DNA of 64,000 nt from Pedobacter sp. MR2016-24 (GTDB lineage Bacteria > Bacteroidota > Bacteroidia > Sphingobacteriales > Sphingobacteriaceae). Location: the NCBI RefSeq assembly GCF_026239655.1, contig NZ_JAPIVO010000001.1:62001-126000 (forward strand), read 5' to 3'. The notes under the pieces are model-generated. The model was not told where the DNA came from and did not search any database. It was given only the letters and a program-made list of their open reading frames with translations. Positions within the stretch are counted from its first letter, which is position 1, and each line of letters opens with the position of its first letter. The translations under genes were made by a program, and so were the position numbers. Positions 1 through 8,245 of the stretch are shown here, one piece after another.

Positions 1-62
1 ATTTCTAAAAGGGTAAGCGTTAACAGGGATATCCATGCTTCAGGGGTGGTAAAAAATTCCAT
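1..62 (-). CDS. TerC family integral membrane protein, first 20 codons only
   Basis: Reading the minus strand from an ATG at 62-60 gives MEFFTTPEAWISLLTLTLLE before the window edge cuts the gene. This closely resembles the conserved start of TerC/YgdQ-type membrane proteins, where an N-terminal 'PEAW' is followed by the first transmembrane helix. TerC-family proteins are polytopic inner-membrane proteins linked to tellurite resistance or metal (Mn) export. Only the beginning of helix 1 is visible, so the family call rests on 20 residues and the specific role is open. A second ATG at 36-34 lies in another frame and has no matching signature. Confidence 0.75.
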   Translation of the reverse strand, partial: MEFFTTPEAWISLLTLTLLE

Positions 63-90
63 ATAAATTCTTGTATAATGGCTAAGATAT

Positions 91-122
91 AAAAAAAGCT
101 TGCTGAATAATCAACAAGCTTT
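91..122 (-). terminator. Rho-independent terminator of the sigma-factor operon
   Basis: Arms at 95-106 and 111-122 can form a 12-bp stem (one G-U pair) with a 4-base loop. On the minus strand the stem is followed by a run of seven U (91-97). It lies 24 bases after the stop of the gene ending at 146 and separates that operon from the TerC-like gene. Confidence 0.85.
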
Positions 123-145
123 AGCTGTATTAAGTTTTACGTTTT

Positions 146-1405
146 TTACCTGAAGGTGAGGGATCCGTATTCAGTTTTAATACGGACATTTCCCGTCCCG
201 CCATTCCCGATTTTACCGGTATAGTTTTTATTCGATGAATCATCACTATCCCCACTGATCCGGGCCTTTACATTTGATCCGTATTTGAATCCTCCGTAAC
301 TTCTCTGCACGGTAAAGTCGCCATGATAACTGTCATTAAAAGCCATTGCAATATCCACATACTCGGCGTCGATAGTCAAGTTCCTGCAGGACTGGCTGAT
401 TTCATTTATCGCCAGGTTGTTATAGCTCATATTGAAATTGCCATCTCCCCTTAAAGCACCGATAGTTACACCCGCATATTCAGAACGCAGGTTCAATTTT
501 CCCGCAGATCCTATTTTCAATCCGTTATATTGCTGATCAATAGTTGCATTTCCTTTGATCGTACCAATCGTTGCAGTTGCATATTGAATATTCAGGTCTA
601 GATTATTAACTGAGCCCACTTTGAGGCTTTCTCCATACTGCTGTCTGATCAGCGCATCTCCTTTGATGGTAGAAATAGCCACTTTAACATATTGTGCATC
701 CAAGTCCAGCGTTCCAACAGTCCCTACTGTTAATCCGGCACCATATTGCTGTTTGATTACAGCGCGGTTCACTGAAATAATAGTAGTTTTACCATATTCC
801 ACAGCCACATAATTATTTGCAGATGATAAATTTCCGGCATTAAAATCACCGTACTGTACTTTTGCAGAGAGAGGTCCGTCATAATCTCCCATGATGACAT
901 TACCAAACTGCTGTGAAACAGTCAGTGGATTGCCTGAAGGAAGGTACACCACATAAACAATTTTAATTTCCCGTTTTTTGTTTCTGCCACCGCGCCTGCT
1001 CCCCTGACCAATTGATGTCCTGCAGGAAACAACGTCCCCATTTTTATCTGCAGTAATATTTACCTGTTCAATTAATTTCCGGGCTTCCCCGTCATTGTTG
1101 CTGTTAGCACTGACGGTAATATCTATTTTCACCTCTTTCCTGTCCCATGTTTTGATCAGTATGGAGCCAAATTGATTATTCAGATTGATCTTATCTGCAC
1201 GGTCTACCGCAAATGTTTTGCTAAACTTCCTCACCTGCACAGGTTCATCTTCATCCTGCACATCCGTTTCCGCATCAATCACATCATTTTGCTTAATATT
1301 AACAGCATAATCAACATTAACCGGCACCCTGGCATCCACGTTCACTTGTGCTGCTGCACCACCAGACCAACACAGTGCAAGACCGAAAAATATTAAGTTT
1401 TTCAT
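146..1405 (-). CDS. Secreted beta-solenoid (DUF4097/GIN-like adhesin-head) protein
   Basis: A 419-residue exported protein with a signal peptide (about residues 1-19, ending at AAAQ) and no lipobox cysteine. After a polar region (about 20-75), the bulk is a ladder of roughly 20-residue repeats carrying QQFG, VQYG, VEYG, QQYG, IQYA, QQYN and SEYA, each followed by short alternating hydrophobic stretches. This is the pattern of a right-handed beta-solenoid, as in DUF4097/DUF2807 adhesin-head proteins of Bacteroidota. Its start overlaps the stop of the upstream anti-sigma-like gene by 4 bases (ATGA), so the two are translationally coupled. It is probably a periplasmic or surface protein under control of the adjacent sigma factor. 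The ligand is unknown. Confidence 0.75.
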   Translation of the reverse strand: MKNLIFFGLALCWSGGAAAQVNVDARVPVNVDYAVNIKQNDVIDAETDVQDEDEPVQVRKFSKTFAVDRADKINLNNQFGSILIKTWDRKEVKIDITVSANSNNDGEARKLIEQVNITADKNGDVVSCRTSIGQGSRRGGRNKKREIKIVYVVYLPSGNPLTVSQQFGNVIMGDYDGPLSAKVQYGDFNAGNLSSANNYVAVEYGKTTIISVNRAVIKQQYGAGLTVGTVGTLDLDAQYVKVAISTIKGDALIRQQYGESLKVGSVNNLDLNIQYATATIGTIKGNATIDQQYNGLKIGSAGKLNLRSEYAGVTIGALRGDGNFNMSYNNLAINEISQSCRNLTIDAEYVDIAMAFNDSYHGDFTVQRSYGGFKYGSNVKARISGDSDDSSNKNYTGKIGNGGTGNVRIKTEYGSLTFR

Positions 1406-1929
1406 ATACTGTTCTCCTTTTTATATTGACTTACTTCATTAATGATAGATAGCTGCTGACTCACTACTTGTAACTGAATTTCCAGGTTTTTAACCATGGC
1501 CTTGACAACCAGCTGCTGGTTTGGACTTGCAGGAAGTTCTTTCTTCAACTGATCATAAGCCAGTTCCAGTTTTTCCAGATCAGCACTAAACTTATGATAC
1601 AGTTCCGGATTAGCTTTCGCAAAAATCTGCAGGCTATCACGTTTCTCTTCAATAAGCCCTGCAAATCTAAGCTGCTTTTGTGCATAGGATGGATTTACAT
1701 CTGCCACAGTCATATGCTGCTGCTTTGCTGGCAAAAGGTAAACAAATGTAATCCCCAGCATAACAAGAACCGCAGCAGCGACACCAGCCCAAAGCCGCAG
1801 ATCGATTACTGGTCTTGGTTTTTTTTTATTCAGCTCGGCATCTATCCTGTCCCATAACATACCCGAAGGCATGTCAGTATCAAATGCTTTCTTATTTTCC
1901 TTAATGAAATCTTCTAATTTAATACTCAT
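1402..1929 (-). CDS. Anti-sigma-factor-like single-pass membrane protein
   Basis: 175 residues. The N-terminal cytosolic part (1-46) contains FIKENKKAFD and a later LWDRI, a pattern common in Bacteroidota proteins encoded just after ECF sigma factors. One transmembrane helix follows (about 47-66), then a charged, probably helical periplasmic region with no cysteines. The gene overlaps the sigma gene by 11 bases and the downstream solenoid gene by 4, so all three form one operon. By position and topology it probably binds and silences the sigma factor. No zinc-binding anti-sigma motif (HxxxCxxC) is present, so the role is inferred mainly from context. Confidence 0.6.
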   Translation of the reverse strand: MSIKLEDFIKENKKAFDTDMPSGMLWDRIDAELNKKKPRPVIDLRLWAGVAAAVLVMLGITFVYLLPAKQQHMTVADVNPSYAQKQLRFAGLIEEKRDSLQIFAKANPELYHKFSADLEKLELAYDQLKKELPASPNQQLVVKAMVKNLEIQLQVVSQQLSIINEVSQYKKENSI

Positions 1930-2476
1930 CTCTTGCTCCTTTCTTTTCCATATTGTTTTTTAATTTCATTTTAGCCCTCATCAGTTGCGAACGTGAAGTG
2001 GCTTCAGTTATTTTGAGGATATGCGCAATTTCTTCATGATCATATCCCTCAAAAAGGTAAAGCGTCAGCACCACCCTGTACCCGTCAGGCAATAATCTTA
2101 CCGCAGCTTTGATCTCCTCTACTCTGAGTATCAGGTCCTCGTCAGACCCCGCAATTTCATCTGGCAGGTCCACCCCGTCAATGCTTACAAATTCCGCTCT
2201 TCTTTTTCTTAAGCAGTTAATCGATTTATTAATTACAATCTGCTTAAGCCATAAGCCAAAAGTTGTGTCTCCTCTAAAATCAATTATTCTTGTAAACGCT
2301 TCCAGAAAAGCTTCCTGTAAAACATCCTCCGCTTCTGCCTCATGATTGACAATCCGTAGCGCAGCACTGTACATAGCACGCTCATACAACTTGTATAATT
2401 CAAATTGTGCTTTCCGGCTTCCTTTCCGGCAGTCGTTGACCAGTTCAATATTCTTGTCGATGTATACGGCTTCCAA
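1919..2476 (-). CDS. ECF-type RNA polymerase sigma factor
   Basis: 185 residues with the two sigma-70 regions of ECF factors. Region 2 (about 20-90) includes FELYKLYERAMYSAALRI and AEDVLQEAFLEAF. Region 4 (about 125-175) includes LLPDGYRVVLTLYLFEGYDHEEIA and the helix-turn-helix that follows. There is no region 3. The frame opens at a TTG (2476-2474) preceded by an in-frame stop and has no upstream ATG, so TTG is the most likely start. The gene heads a three-gene operon with the anti-sigma-like protein and the secreted solenoid protein and is divergent from aspS. The target promoters cannot be read from the sequence. Confidence 0.93.
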   Translation of the reverse strand: MEAVYIDKNIELVNDCRKGSRKAQFELYKLYERAMYSAALRIVNHEAEAEDVLQEAFLEAFTRIIDFRGDTTFGLWLKQIVINKSINCLRKRRAEFVSIDGVDLPDEIAGSDEDLILRVEEIKAAVRLLPDGYRVVLTLYLFEGYDHEEIAHILKITEATSRSQLMRAKMKLKNNMEKKGARDEY

Positions 2477-2571
2477 TGTTTTTCTTATTCGCTATAAATG
2501 ACACTCAGCTTTTTAAAACGTTGCACCATAATGATAAAACTTTTGAATATACTAAGCTAAATCAACAAGGC

Positions 2572-2604
2572 TTTGAAATATATGGGTCAAAATCAATATT
2601 TTTG
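2572..2604 (+). promoter_or_regulatory. Bacteroidota-type promoter of aspS
   Basis: TTTG at 2572-2575, a 21-bp spacer, then TATTTTTG at 2597-2604 fit the Bacteroidota -33 (TTTG) and -7 (TAnnTTTG) elements. An in-frame TTG at 2573 lies inside this promoter and so cannot start aspS. The ATG at 2624 leaves a leader of about 15 bases. Confidence 0.75.
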
Positions 2605-2623
2605 CGACTTAATCCGATTGATA

Positions 2624-4369
2624 ATGTTAAGAACAACAACTTGCGGAGCACTAAACATTGAAAATTTAGGCGAAAGCGTTATACTGTGCGGTTGGGTACA
2701 GAAATCCAGAGATTTAGGAGGAATGACTTTTATAGACATCCGTGATCGCTATGGCATCACTCAGCTGGTTTTTAATATGGACGATAACCGTGAGTTATGT
2801 GAAATTGCGCGCAGCTTAGGCCGCGAATTTGTCATCAAAGCCAGCGGATTAGTAGTTGAGCGTTCAAATAAAAACCTTAAGATCCCTACAGGAGAAGTAG
2901 AAATTAAGATTACCGGCCTGGAGATATTAAACTCTTCAAAGATTCCTCCATTCATGATTGAGGATGAAACTGATGGAGGTGATGATTTACGTATGAAATA
3001 CCGCTACCTGGATTTACGTAGAAACCCGGTAAGAAATAATATGGTACTGCGCCATAAAATGGCACAGGCGGTAAGAAGATACCTGGATGGACTGGATTTC
3101 ATCGAGGTGGAAACCCCTGTCCTGATCAAATCAACCCCGGAAGGGGCGCGCGACTTTGTCGTTCCCAGCAGAATGAACGCCGGCGAATTTTATGCATTAC
3201 CGCAATCGCCGCAAACATTTAAGCAATTGCTGATGGTGTCGGGATTTGACCGCTATTTCCAGATCGTAAAATGTTTCAGAGATGAAGACCTACGTGCAGA
3301 CAGACAGCCTGAATTTACACAGATCGATTGTGAGATGTCTTTTATTGAACAGGAAGATATCCTCAATACCTTCGAAGGCCTGATCCGTACTTTGTTTAAA
3401 GAAGTAAAGGACTTTGATTTGCCTGAGGTGCCCAGAATGCAATATGCTGACGCCATGCGCTGGTATGGTTCAGATAAACCTGATACACGTTTCGAGATGA
3501 GATTTGTAGAATTGAATGATATTGTAAAAGGACAGAACTTCCCGGTATTTGATAACGCGGAATTAGTTATAGGCATCAATGCGAAGGGCTGTGCGCATTA
3601 TACACGCAAACAGCTGGATGAGCTGACTGACTTTATTAAACGCCCGCAAATTGGCGCTACAGGCTTAATTTACTGCAGACATAATGATGATGGTACGATA
3701 AAGTCCTCAGTAGATAAATTCTACAGTGAGACTGAGCTGCAGAAATGGTCTGAAGCCCTGCAATCTGAGCCAGGCGATTTACTTTTATTAATGGCTGGAA
3801 CAAAAGATAAGGTACGCAAACAATTAAGTGAACTGCGCCTTGAAATGGGTACCAGACTTGGCCTGCGTGATAAAAATATATTCAGTGCACTATGGGTATT
3901 GGACTTTCCATTACTGGAATGGGATGAAGAATCAGAACGCTACCATGCAATGCACCACCCTTTCACCTCTCCAAAACCAGAAGACATCGCACTCTTGGAT
4001 ACCCATCCCGGAGATGTGAGGGCTAATGCTTATGATATGGTGGTAAATGGTACTGAAATTGGCGGAGGCTCCATTCGTATCCACGACAGAACCTTACAGG
4101 CACTGATGTTCAAACACCTTGGTTTTTCTACAGAAGAAGCACAAAAACAGTTTGGCTTCCTGATGGATGCGTTTGAATTCGGCGCACCGCCGCATGGTGG
4201 CATTGCTTTTGGTTTTGACAGGCTATGTTCAATATTTGCTGGTCTGGATAGCATCAGGGATGTAATTGCTTTCCCTAAGAACAATTCTGGAAGGGATGTA
4301 ATGATTGACAGTCCTTCTACAATTGACGAGAAGCAATTGAAAGAACTGAAAATAAAGACAAATTTATAA
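2624..4369 (+). CDS. aspS: Aspartate--tRNA ligase
   Basis: Class IIb aminoacyl-tRNA synthetase that charges tRNA-Asp with aspartate, 581 residues, the usual bacterial length. It starts [10 protein letters not shown], which matches the conserved AspRS N-terminus. The anticodon-binding OB fold follows (about 1-110, with [20 protein letters not shown]). Class II motif 2 is [16 protein letters not shown], a bacterial GAD insert region lies between, and motif 3 is GIAFGFDRL near the C-terminus. The start was set at 2624 because the upstream in-frame TTG at 2573 lies in the promoter. It is transcribed alone and ends at a strong terminator. Confidence 0.98.
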   Translation: MLRTTTCGALNIENLGESVILCGWVQKSRDLGGMTFIDIRDRYGITQLVFNMDDNRELCEIARSLGREFVIKASGLVVERSNKNLKIPTGEVEIKITGLEILNSSKIPPFMIEDETDGGDDLRMKYRYLDLRRNPVRNNMVLRHKMAQAVRRYLDGLDFIEVETPVLIKSTPEGARDFVVPSRMNAGEFYALPQSPQTFKQLLMVSGFDRYFQIVKCFRDEDLRADRQPEFTQIDCEMSFIEQEDILNTFEGLIRTLFKEVKDFDLPEVPRMQYADAMRWYGSDKPDTRFEMRFVELNDIVKGQNFPVFDNAELVIGINAKGCAHYTRKQLDELTDFIKRPQIGATGLIYCRHNDDGTIKSSVDKFYSETELQKWSEALQSEPGDLLLLMAGTKDKVRKQLSELRLEMGTRLGLRDKNIFSALWVLDFPLLEWDEESERYHAMHHPFTSPKPEDIALLDTHPGDVRANAYDMVVNGTEIGGGSIRIHDRTLQALMFKHLGFSTEEAQKQFGFLMDAFEFGAPPHGGIAFGFDRLCSIFAGLDSIRDVIAFPKNNSGRDVMIDSPSTIDEKQLKELKIKTNL

Positions 4370-4374
4370 ATCAT

Positions 4375-4406
4375 AAAAAAAGGAAGCTATTAGGCTTCCT
4401 TTTTTT
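4375..4406. terminator. Bidirectional terminator between aspS and the convergent gene
   Basis: An A-run followed by GGAAGC, a 6-base loop, GCTTCC and a T-run form a near-symmetric hairpin (arms 4375-4387 and 4394-4406). It starts 6 bases after the aspS stop and can serve both converging transcripts. Confidence 0.88.
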
Positions 4407-4415
4407 ATATAAGAT

Positions 4416-4856
4416 TTAATAGGTCTCACTATCCGGAGGTATACCATAATCGACATACACACCAGCTTTCTCTTTCTTCTTTTTTGAACCAAATAACCCT
4501 TTTACTGAGTTAAATATTGCAGATAAATGTTCTGCATCAAGTGTCTTCCCAACTTTGCTTGTCGCCAGGCCTACCAGTGTTTTGGTAATAAAACCAGATC
4601 CTCTGAACAGCGTACTGTTCATCAGTACAGGAAGGACAAATGACATCAGCTTACTGCTGATATTCAGCTTGTCATCTACCTTTAGCAGGGAGGAAGGCGT
4701 TGCGTATTTTTTGATCAGGTTGCCAGGGGTAAACTGTTTAGCATAAGTCTTCACGTCATCTTTAATGACTACTTCCTGCATCTTATAATCCACTTTAAGA
4801 CTAAGCATTTTTGCCTGCAGATCATTCAGGTTTTTGATATTATACTTTTTGCTCAT
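4416..4856 (-). CDS. Unknown protein of the YtxH/holin cluster
   Basis: 146 residues, no signal peptide. The N-terminal half is basic and amphipathic. The centre (about 60-110) has moderately hydrophobic stretches (LMSFVLPVLMNSTLF, TKTLVGLATSKVG) that could associate with the membrane. A lysine cluster (GSKKKKEK) precedes an acidic tail. I do not recognise a domain. Its start overlaps the end of the holin-like gene by 17 bases, so it is co-translated with it. The last of the three small envelope genes, it is probably a partner of the two upstream membrane proteins. The function is not known. Confidence 0.75.
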   Translation of the reverse strand: MSKKYNIKNLNDLQAKMLSLKVDYKMQEVVIKDDVKTYAKQFTPGNLIKKYATPSSLLKVDDKLNISSKLMSFVLPVLMNSTLFRGSGFITKTLVGLATSKVGKTLDAEHLSAIFNSVKGLFGSKKKKEKAGVYVDYGIPPDSETY

Positions 4857-5223
4857 CTTCTTCCTCCTCCTCTTCTAGTTTATTGAAATATTTTCTGATA
4901 GTGAAGTTAACGATAGCTTTTTCAATGAATTTATCTTTAGCAAGAAAAACAACAACTGCAATCAGGAGATAAATCAGAGCGACTACACCAAAACCTGCTG
5001 TAGCACTATTCAATACTGAAGCCAGATAAAGTGCCAGTGTAATTGTTCCCAGCAGGAAAGCAAGTACAAAGCATACCACTACCACTGCAGTGGTTACGAT
5101 GTCCGCAAATAATTTAGATGCCCGCTTTATAAAGAATAACCGGGTATATTCCACCCGTGTATCCAGATAAGTTTTGGCTTCTGAGATTATTTCCTCAAAA
5201 TTCTTTTCTTTCTTCTCCTCCAT
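4840..5223 (-). CDS. Phage-holin-family (YqjE-like) small membrane protein
   Basis: 127 residues. A charged N-terminus (MEEKKEKNFEE, then an amphipathic helix to about 34) is followed by two closely spaced hydrophobic segments (about 36-65 and 70-92) and a strongly acidic C-terminus (EEEEEEDEQ). This is the layout of the Phage_holin_3_6/YqjE family. These are chromosomal inner-membrane proteins, usually found next to YtxH or ElaB-type proteins, and they are not lysis genes. It lies 33 bases after the YtxH gene. The exact role of such proteins is poorly understood. Confidence 0.8.
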   Translation of the reverse strand: MEEKKEKNFEEIISEAKTYLDTRVEYTRLFFIKRASKLFADIVTTAVVVVCFVLAFLLGTITLALYLASVLNSATAGFGVVALIYLLIAVVVFLAKDKFIEKAIVNFTIRKYFNKLEEEEEEDEQKV

Positions 5224-5256
5224 TGGTATTGTTTTTAGCTTTTTTTGTCTTAAAAT

Positions 5257-5523
5257 CTAGGCGTGCTCAACATCGTCAGCAAACTCATCTTCAGTCTCAT
5301 GAAGCTTACTTTTTACCGAACCTACCACTTTATCTTTCATAGCAGTAAGGTTTTCAATTTCTTCAGCAGCTCTGTCTTTAATAGAATCCCCAAGGTCTTT
5401 TAAAGACTGACTTAATCTATCGCGCGTTTCACTTCCCTTTTCCGGAGCAAACAGCAAACCTAATGCAGCACCTGCAGCTAAACCAGTTAAGAGACCAATT
5501 AATACTTTTGAATTATCGTTCAT
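5257..5523 (-). CDS. YtxH domain-containing protein
   Basis: 88 residues. The N-terminal segment (about 7-30) is a glycine- and alanine-rich hydrophobic helix, GLLTGLAAGAALGLLFAPEKG, followed by a long charged amphipathic helix with the coiled-coil character typical of YtxH (Gram-positive general stress) proteins. It is anchored in the cytoplasmic membrane by the N-terminal helix. In Bacteroidota, YtxH genes commonly sit beside holin-like genes, as here. The promoter is probably in the 63-base gap after the AI-2E transporter gene, but I could not identify a clear one. Confidence 0.87.
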   Translation of the reverse strand: MNDNSKVLIGLLTGLAAGAALGLLFAPEKGSETRDRLSQSLKDLGDSIKDRAAEEIENLTAMKDKVVGSVKSKLHETEDEFADDVEHA

Positions 5524-5586
5524 GACTTTAGTTTTTATGTGTAAAATAATATGTAAAAAAGTAATTTGCGCTTTTGTTACTGATGA

Positions 5587-6639
5587 TTATAACTCTTCTG
5601 TATCAGAAATTGTTTTAATTCTTTCCAATCTTTCCGAAGCCATTGCACTGGTTTCATAAATTTTGATCAGCAGAATAAAATACGACAACAACAGGGGACC
5701 AAACACCAGACCCAATATACCAAATAAGGGAATACCAATAACTACACCAATCACAGTAATGATTGGATGGATATTGCCCACCCTTTTCGCAATCATAAAC
5801 CTGATTACATTGTCTATGTTAATGATGACCACGAAGCCAAATACCAGCATTGCCCAGCCTGCAAAATTATTACCGTCCGCAATCTGCAACAGCGCAGCAG
5901 GCACAAATATAACTGGCGGCCCGAGAATGGGTACAAAAGAAATAAATGTTGTAATTACTCCCCAGAAAACAGGATCCTTATAGCCCAGAACAAAAAAAGA
6001 GAGGCTCACCAATGATCCCTGTACCAGCGCAATAAAACCCTGCCCAATTACATTGGCATAGGTTGTATTTCTCATCTCTTCGCCAAAGCGCTGCGCATTT
6101 TGCGTTCTGAACGGTGCGTACTTAATCAATGCTGCTTCGAAACGTTCGTTTTCCACTAGCATGAAATATAATAGGAAATACATCAGCAAGAGTCCGAGTA
6201 CGATATTAAAGGCCCCGGAGATCAGCGAAGGAAATAATTCCGTAGCCCATTCACCGGCCTTTTTTAATCCCTCTTCTATTAAGTGCTGTGAATTTGTTCC
6301 TACCGGAATAAGATGTTTGACTTTAAAAATAAGGTTACTGAAGTAAATATGATCATTTTGTAATTCTGCAATCTTTTGCAAAACCATGGTGCTTAAAGCA
6401 TAAAATGGCAGAATAATCAGGATAACGGAAACAAACAGTAACAATACCGCAGCAAAGCTCCTGTTTAACTTTTTCTCTTCTACTAGAAAAAGAAAAACAG
6501 GTCTTAGAATAGTATACATAACCAGCGTACTCAGTATAGATCCAAAGATCCCCTGAAGCGAATAAGCAATCACACAACCTAGAGCAATGATAATCACCAG
6601 GTTAATTGTATTCCGCTGCTTATACGTAAAAATCGACAT
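5587..6639 (-). CDS. AI-2E family (PerM/TqsA-like) membrane transporter
   Basis: 350 residues with about seven or eight transmembrane helices: two near the N-terminus (about 12-45), one at about 58-85, a soluble stretch at 85-140, then several from 140 to the end. The conserved C-terminal region includes SFVPILGPPVIFVPAAL, NIHPIITVIGV and FGILGLVFGPLLLS, hallmarks of the AI-2E family. Members export autoinducer-2 or, more often, act as sodium/proton or small-solute transporters, so AI-2 itself should not be assumed as the substrate. It starts 8 bases after the NtrC-like regulator gene and is probably in the same transcript. Confidence 0.92.
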   Translation of the reverse strand: MSIFTYKQRNTINLVIIIALGCVIAYSLQGIFGSILSTLVMYTILRPVFLFLVEEKKLNRSFAAVLLLFVSVILIILPFYALSTMVLQKIAELQNDHIYFSNLIFKVKHLIPVGTNSQHLIEEGLKKAGEWATELFPSLISGAFNIVLGLLLMYFLLYFMLVENERFEAALIKYAPFRTQNAQRFGEEMRNTTYANVIGQGFIALVQGSLVSLSFFVLGYKDPVFWGVITTFISFVPILGPPVIFVPAALLQIADGNNFAGWAMLVFGFVVIINIDNVIRFMIAKRVGNIHPIITVIGVVIGIPLFGILGLVFGPLLLSYFILLIKIYETSAMASERLERIKTISDTEEL

Positions 6640-6647
6640 AAAAACGT

Positions 6648-8057
6648 CTAGGTGTCCAGATTTATCGCTTTCATTTTATTATAAAGGGTCTTTCTGTCAA
6701 TATTCAGAATTTTTGCAGCCTTTGTCTTGTTGAAGTTTACTTCTCTGAGAACTTTCAGAATAGCATCATACTCTGCCTCTGAAGCCGCATTTTTAAGATC
6801 CCTGGATTTCTCCGGATTACGGTGAATCGTATTTTCTATAGCGGTCACTTTAGCATCCGTTGAGATTTCTAATGGCAGCGCCTTCAGTTGAATTTCATCA
6901 GATTCAGTGAGCAATGTAGCCCGTCTAACCACATTCTTTAACTCACGGACATTTCCCGGCCAGTTATAGGTAAGGAAACATTCTTCCACATCTTTCGAGA
7001 ATCCCTGTACATTTCTGCCCAGCTCTTCATTGGCAAAATCAAGAAAGTTCCTGGCAAAGATCATGATATCCTTTCCTCTCTGGCTCAATGGCGGCAGAAT
7101 GATCGAAAATTCATTAAAACGGTGGTACAAATCCTCTCTGAACCTTCCTTTTTGTATTGCCGTACCCAGATTCTCATTTGTAGCAACAATGATCCGTACA
7201 TCCAGATCAATCTCTTTGGTACTTCCGATCCTTTTAATCTTCCGCTCCTGAACCGTTCTTAAAAGTGCTGCCTGAATTTCGTAAGAGAGGTTACCTACTT
7301 CATCAAGAAATAAGGTACCTCCGTTGGCCATTTCAAAATGTCCGATTTTTGTATTCAGCGCACCAGTAAAGGAACCCTTCTCATGTCCGAAAAACTCACT
7401 TCCTGCTAATTCCTTTGTTAAAGAACCGCAGTCCATTGCCACAAAAGGATTATCTTTTCTCGGACTATTTAAATGTATCGCTTTGGCAACAGATTCTTTC
7501 CCTGTTCCGCTCTCCCCGGTAAGAATAACACTGTAAGTAGTAGGCGCAACCAGTTGAATCTGTTTCAATAATTCTTTTGAAGCCTGACTTTGTCCGGCAA
7601 CAAAATTCTCCACCTGAGTATACGCAGGTTTTGCAGCCTTTACTTTCGGTGCTTCCTGTCTGCTATGGCTTTCTGCAAAAGCATCATTCAACGCTACCTG
7701 TGTATCAATAGCCTTATTAATTGTATTTAAAATTTCATCCGGATATAAAGGCTTGGTGATATAATCGTAAGCACCAAGTTTGATCAGCTCTACTGCAAGC
7801 TTAATATCTGAATAACCTGTAATTATAATTACGCCGGTAAGCGGATAGCTCTCTTTGATTTTAATAAGCATTTCCTTGCCATCGGTGTCTTCAAGCCTGT
7901 AATCACATAACACCAGATCATAAGTGTCCTTTGCGAGATAGTCGAGCGCAGACAAACCACTTGTAGCAGTGTTAACCGTGAAACCATTTCTTGTTAAGAA
8001 TTTTGACAGCAATAGCCCTATATTAACTTCATCATCTACTATTAATATCCTTTTCAT
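6648..8057 (-). CDS. Sigma-54-dependent response regulator (NtrC type)
   Basis: 469 residues from the ATG at 8057. A GTG three codons upstream (8066) is possible, but MKRILIVDDE is the usual start of this family. A receiver domain (1-120) has phospho-acceptor Asp52 in LCDYRLED. The AAA+ sigma-54 activator domain (about 150-375) has Walker A GESGTGK (about 181-187), GSFTGA (228-233, a variant of the sigma-54-contacting GAFTGA), Walker B TLFLDEVG and an arginine-finger region. A Fis-type helix-turn-helix is at 443-462. No cognate kinase gene is adjacent. It heads the line of AI-2E, YtxH and holin-like genes, which may be its operon. I found no convincing -24/-12 promoter nearby. Confidence 0.96.
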   Translation of the reverse strand: MKRILIVDDEVNIGLLLSKFLTRNGFTVNTATSGLSALDYLAKDTYDLVLCDYRLEDTDGKEMLIKIKESYPLTGVIIITGYSDIKLAVELIKLGAYDYITKPLYPDEILNTINKAIDTQVALNDAFAESHSRQEAPKVKAAKPAYTQVENFVAGQSQASKELLKQIQLVAPTTYSVILTGESGTGKESVAKAIHLNSPRKDNPFVAMDCGSLTKELAGSEFFGHEKGSFTGALNTKIGHFEMANGGTLFLDEVGNLSYEIQAALLRTVQERKIKRIGSTKEIDLDVRIIVATNENLGTAIQKGRFREDLYHRFNEFSIILPPLSQRGKDIMIFARNFLDFANEELGRNVQGFSKDVEECFLTYNWPGNVRELKNVVRRATLLTESDEIQLKALPLEISTDAKVTAIENTIHRNPEKSRDLKNAASEAEYDAILKVLREVNFNKTKAAKILNIDRKTLYNKMKAINLDT

Positions 8058-8245
8058 ATTTGGCACCTAATTCTGAAAACCTAATCAGATGATAAATATA
8101 AAGAAATATTTTATATGGGAAATAATTTCTACAGTTTTAAGTCAAATTTCCCCTTTTTTATTTAAAATAGATTAAAAAATGACCTAAAGGCAATAACCTG
8201 ATCATAAAATAGTACGCTTGGAGAAAGCTTGATATTAGCCTAATG

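Noticed and set aside
2573..2623. TTG start giving a 17-residue longer AspRS
   Set aside because: The TTG is part of the -33 element and the -7 box lies within the extension; AspRS proteins begin at the MLRT sequence.
4840..5223. Phage origin suggested by the holin-family name
   Set aside because: No other phage genes are near. The family is chromosomal and commonly linked to YtxH, as here.
8040..8090. TGGCAC near the NtrC gene as a half of a sigma-54 promoter
   Set aside because: The matching TTGC at the right distance is absent on this strand and the spacing is wrong.
8067..8245. Possible terminator or small gene in the 179-base gap after the crotonase gene
   Set aside because: Only a weak 5-bp stem is visible and no open frame with a start or domain was found.
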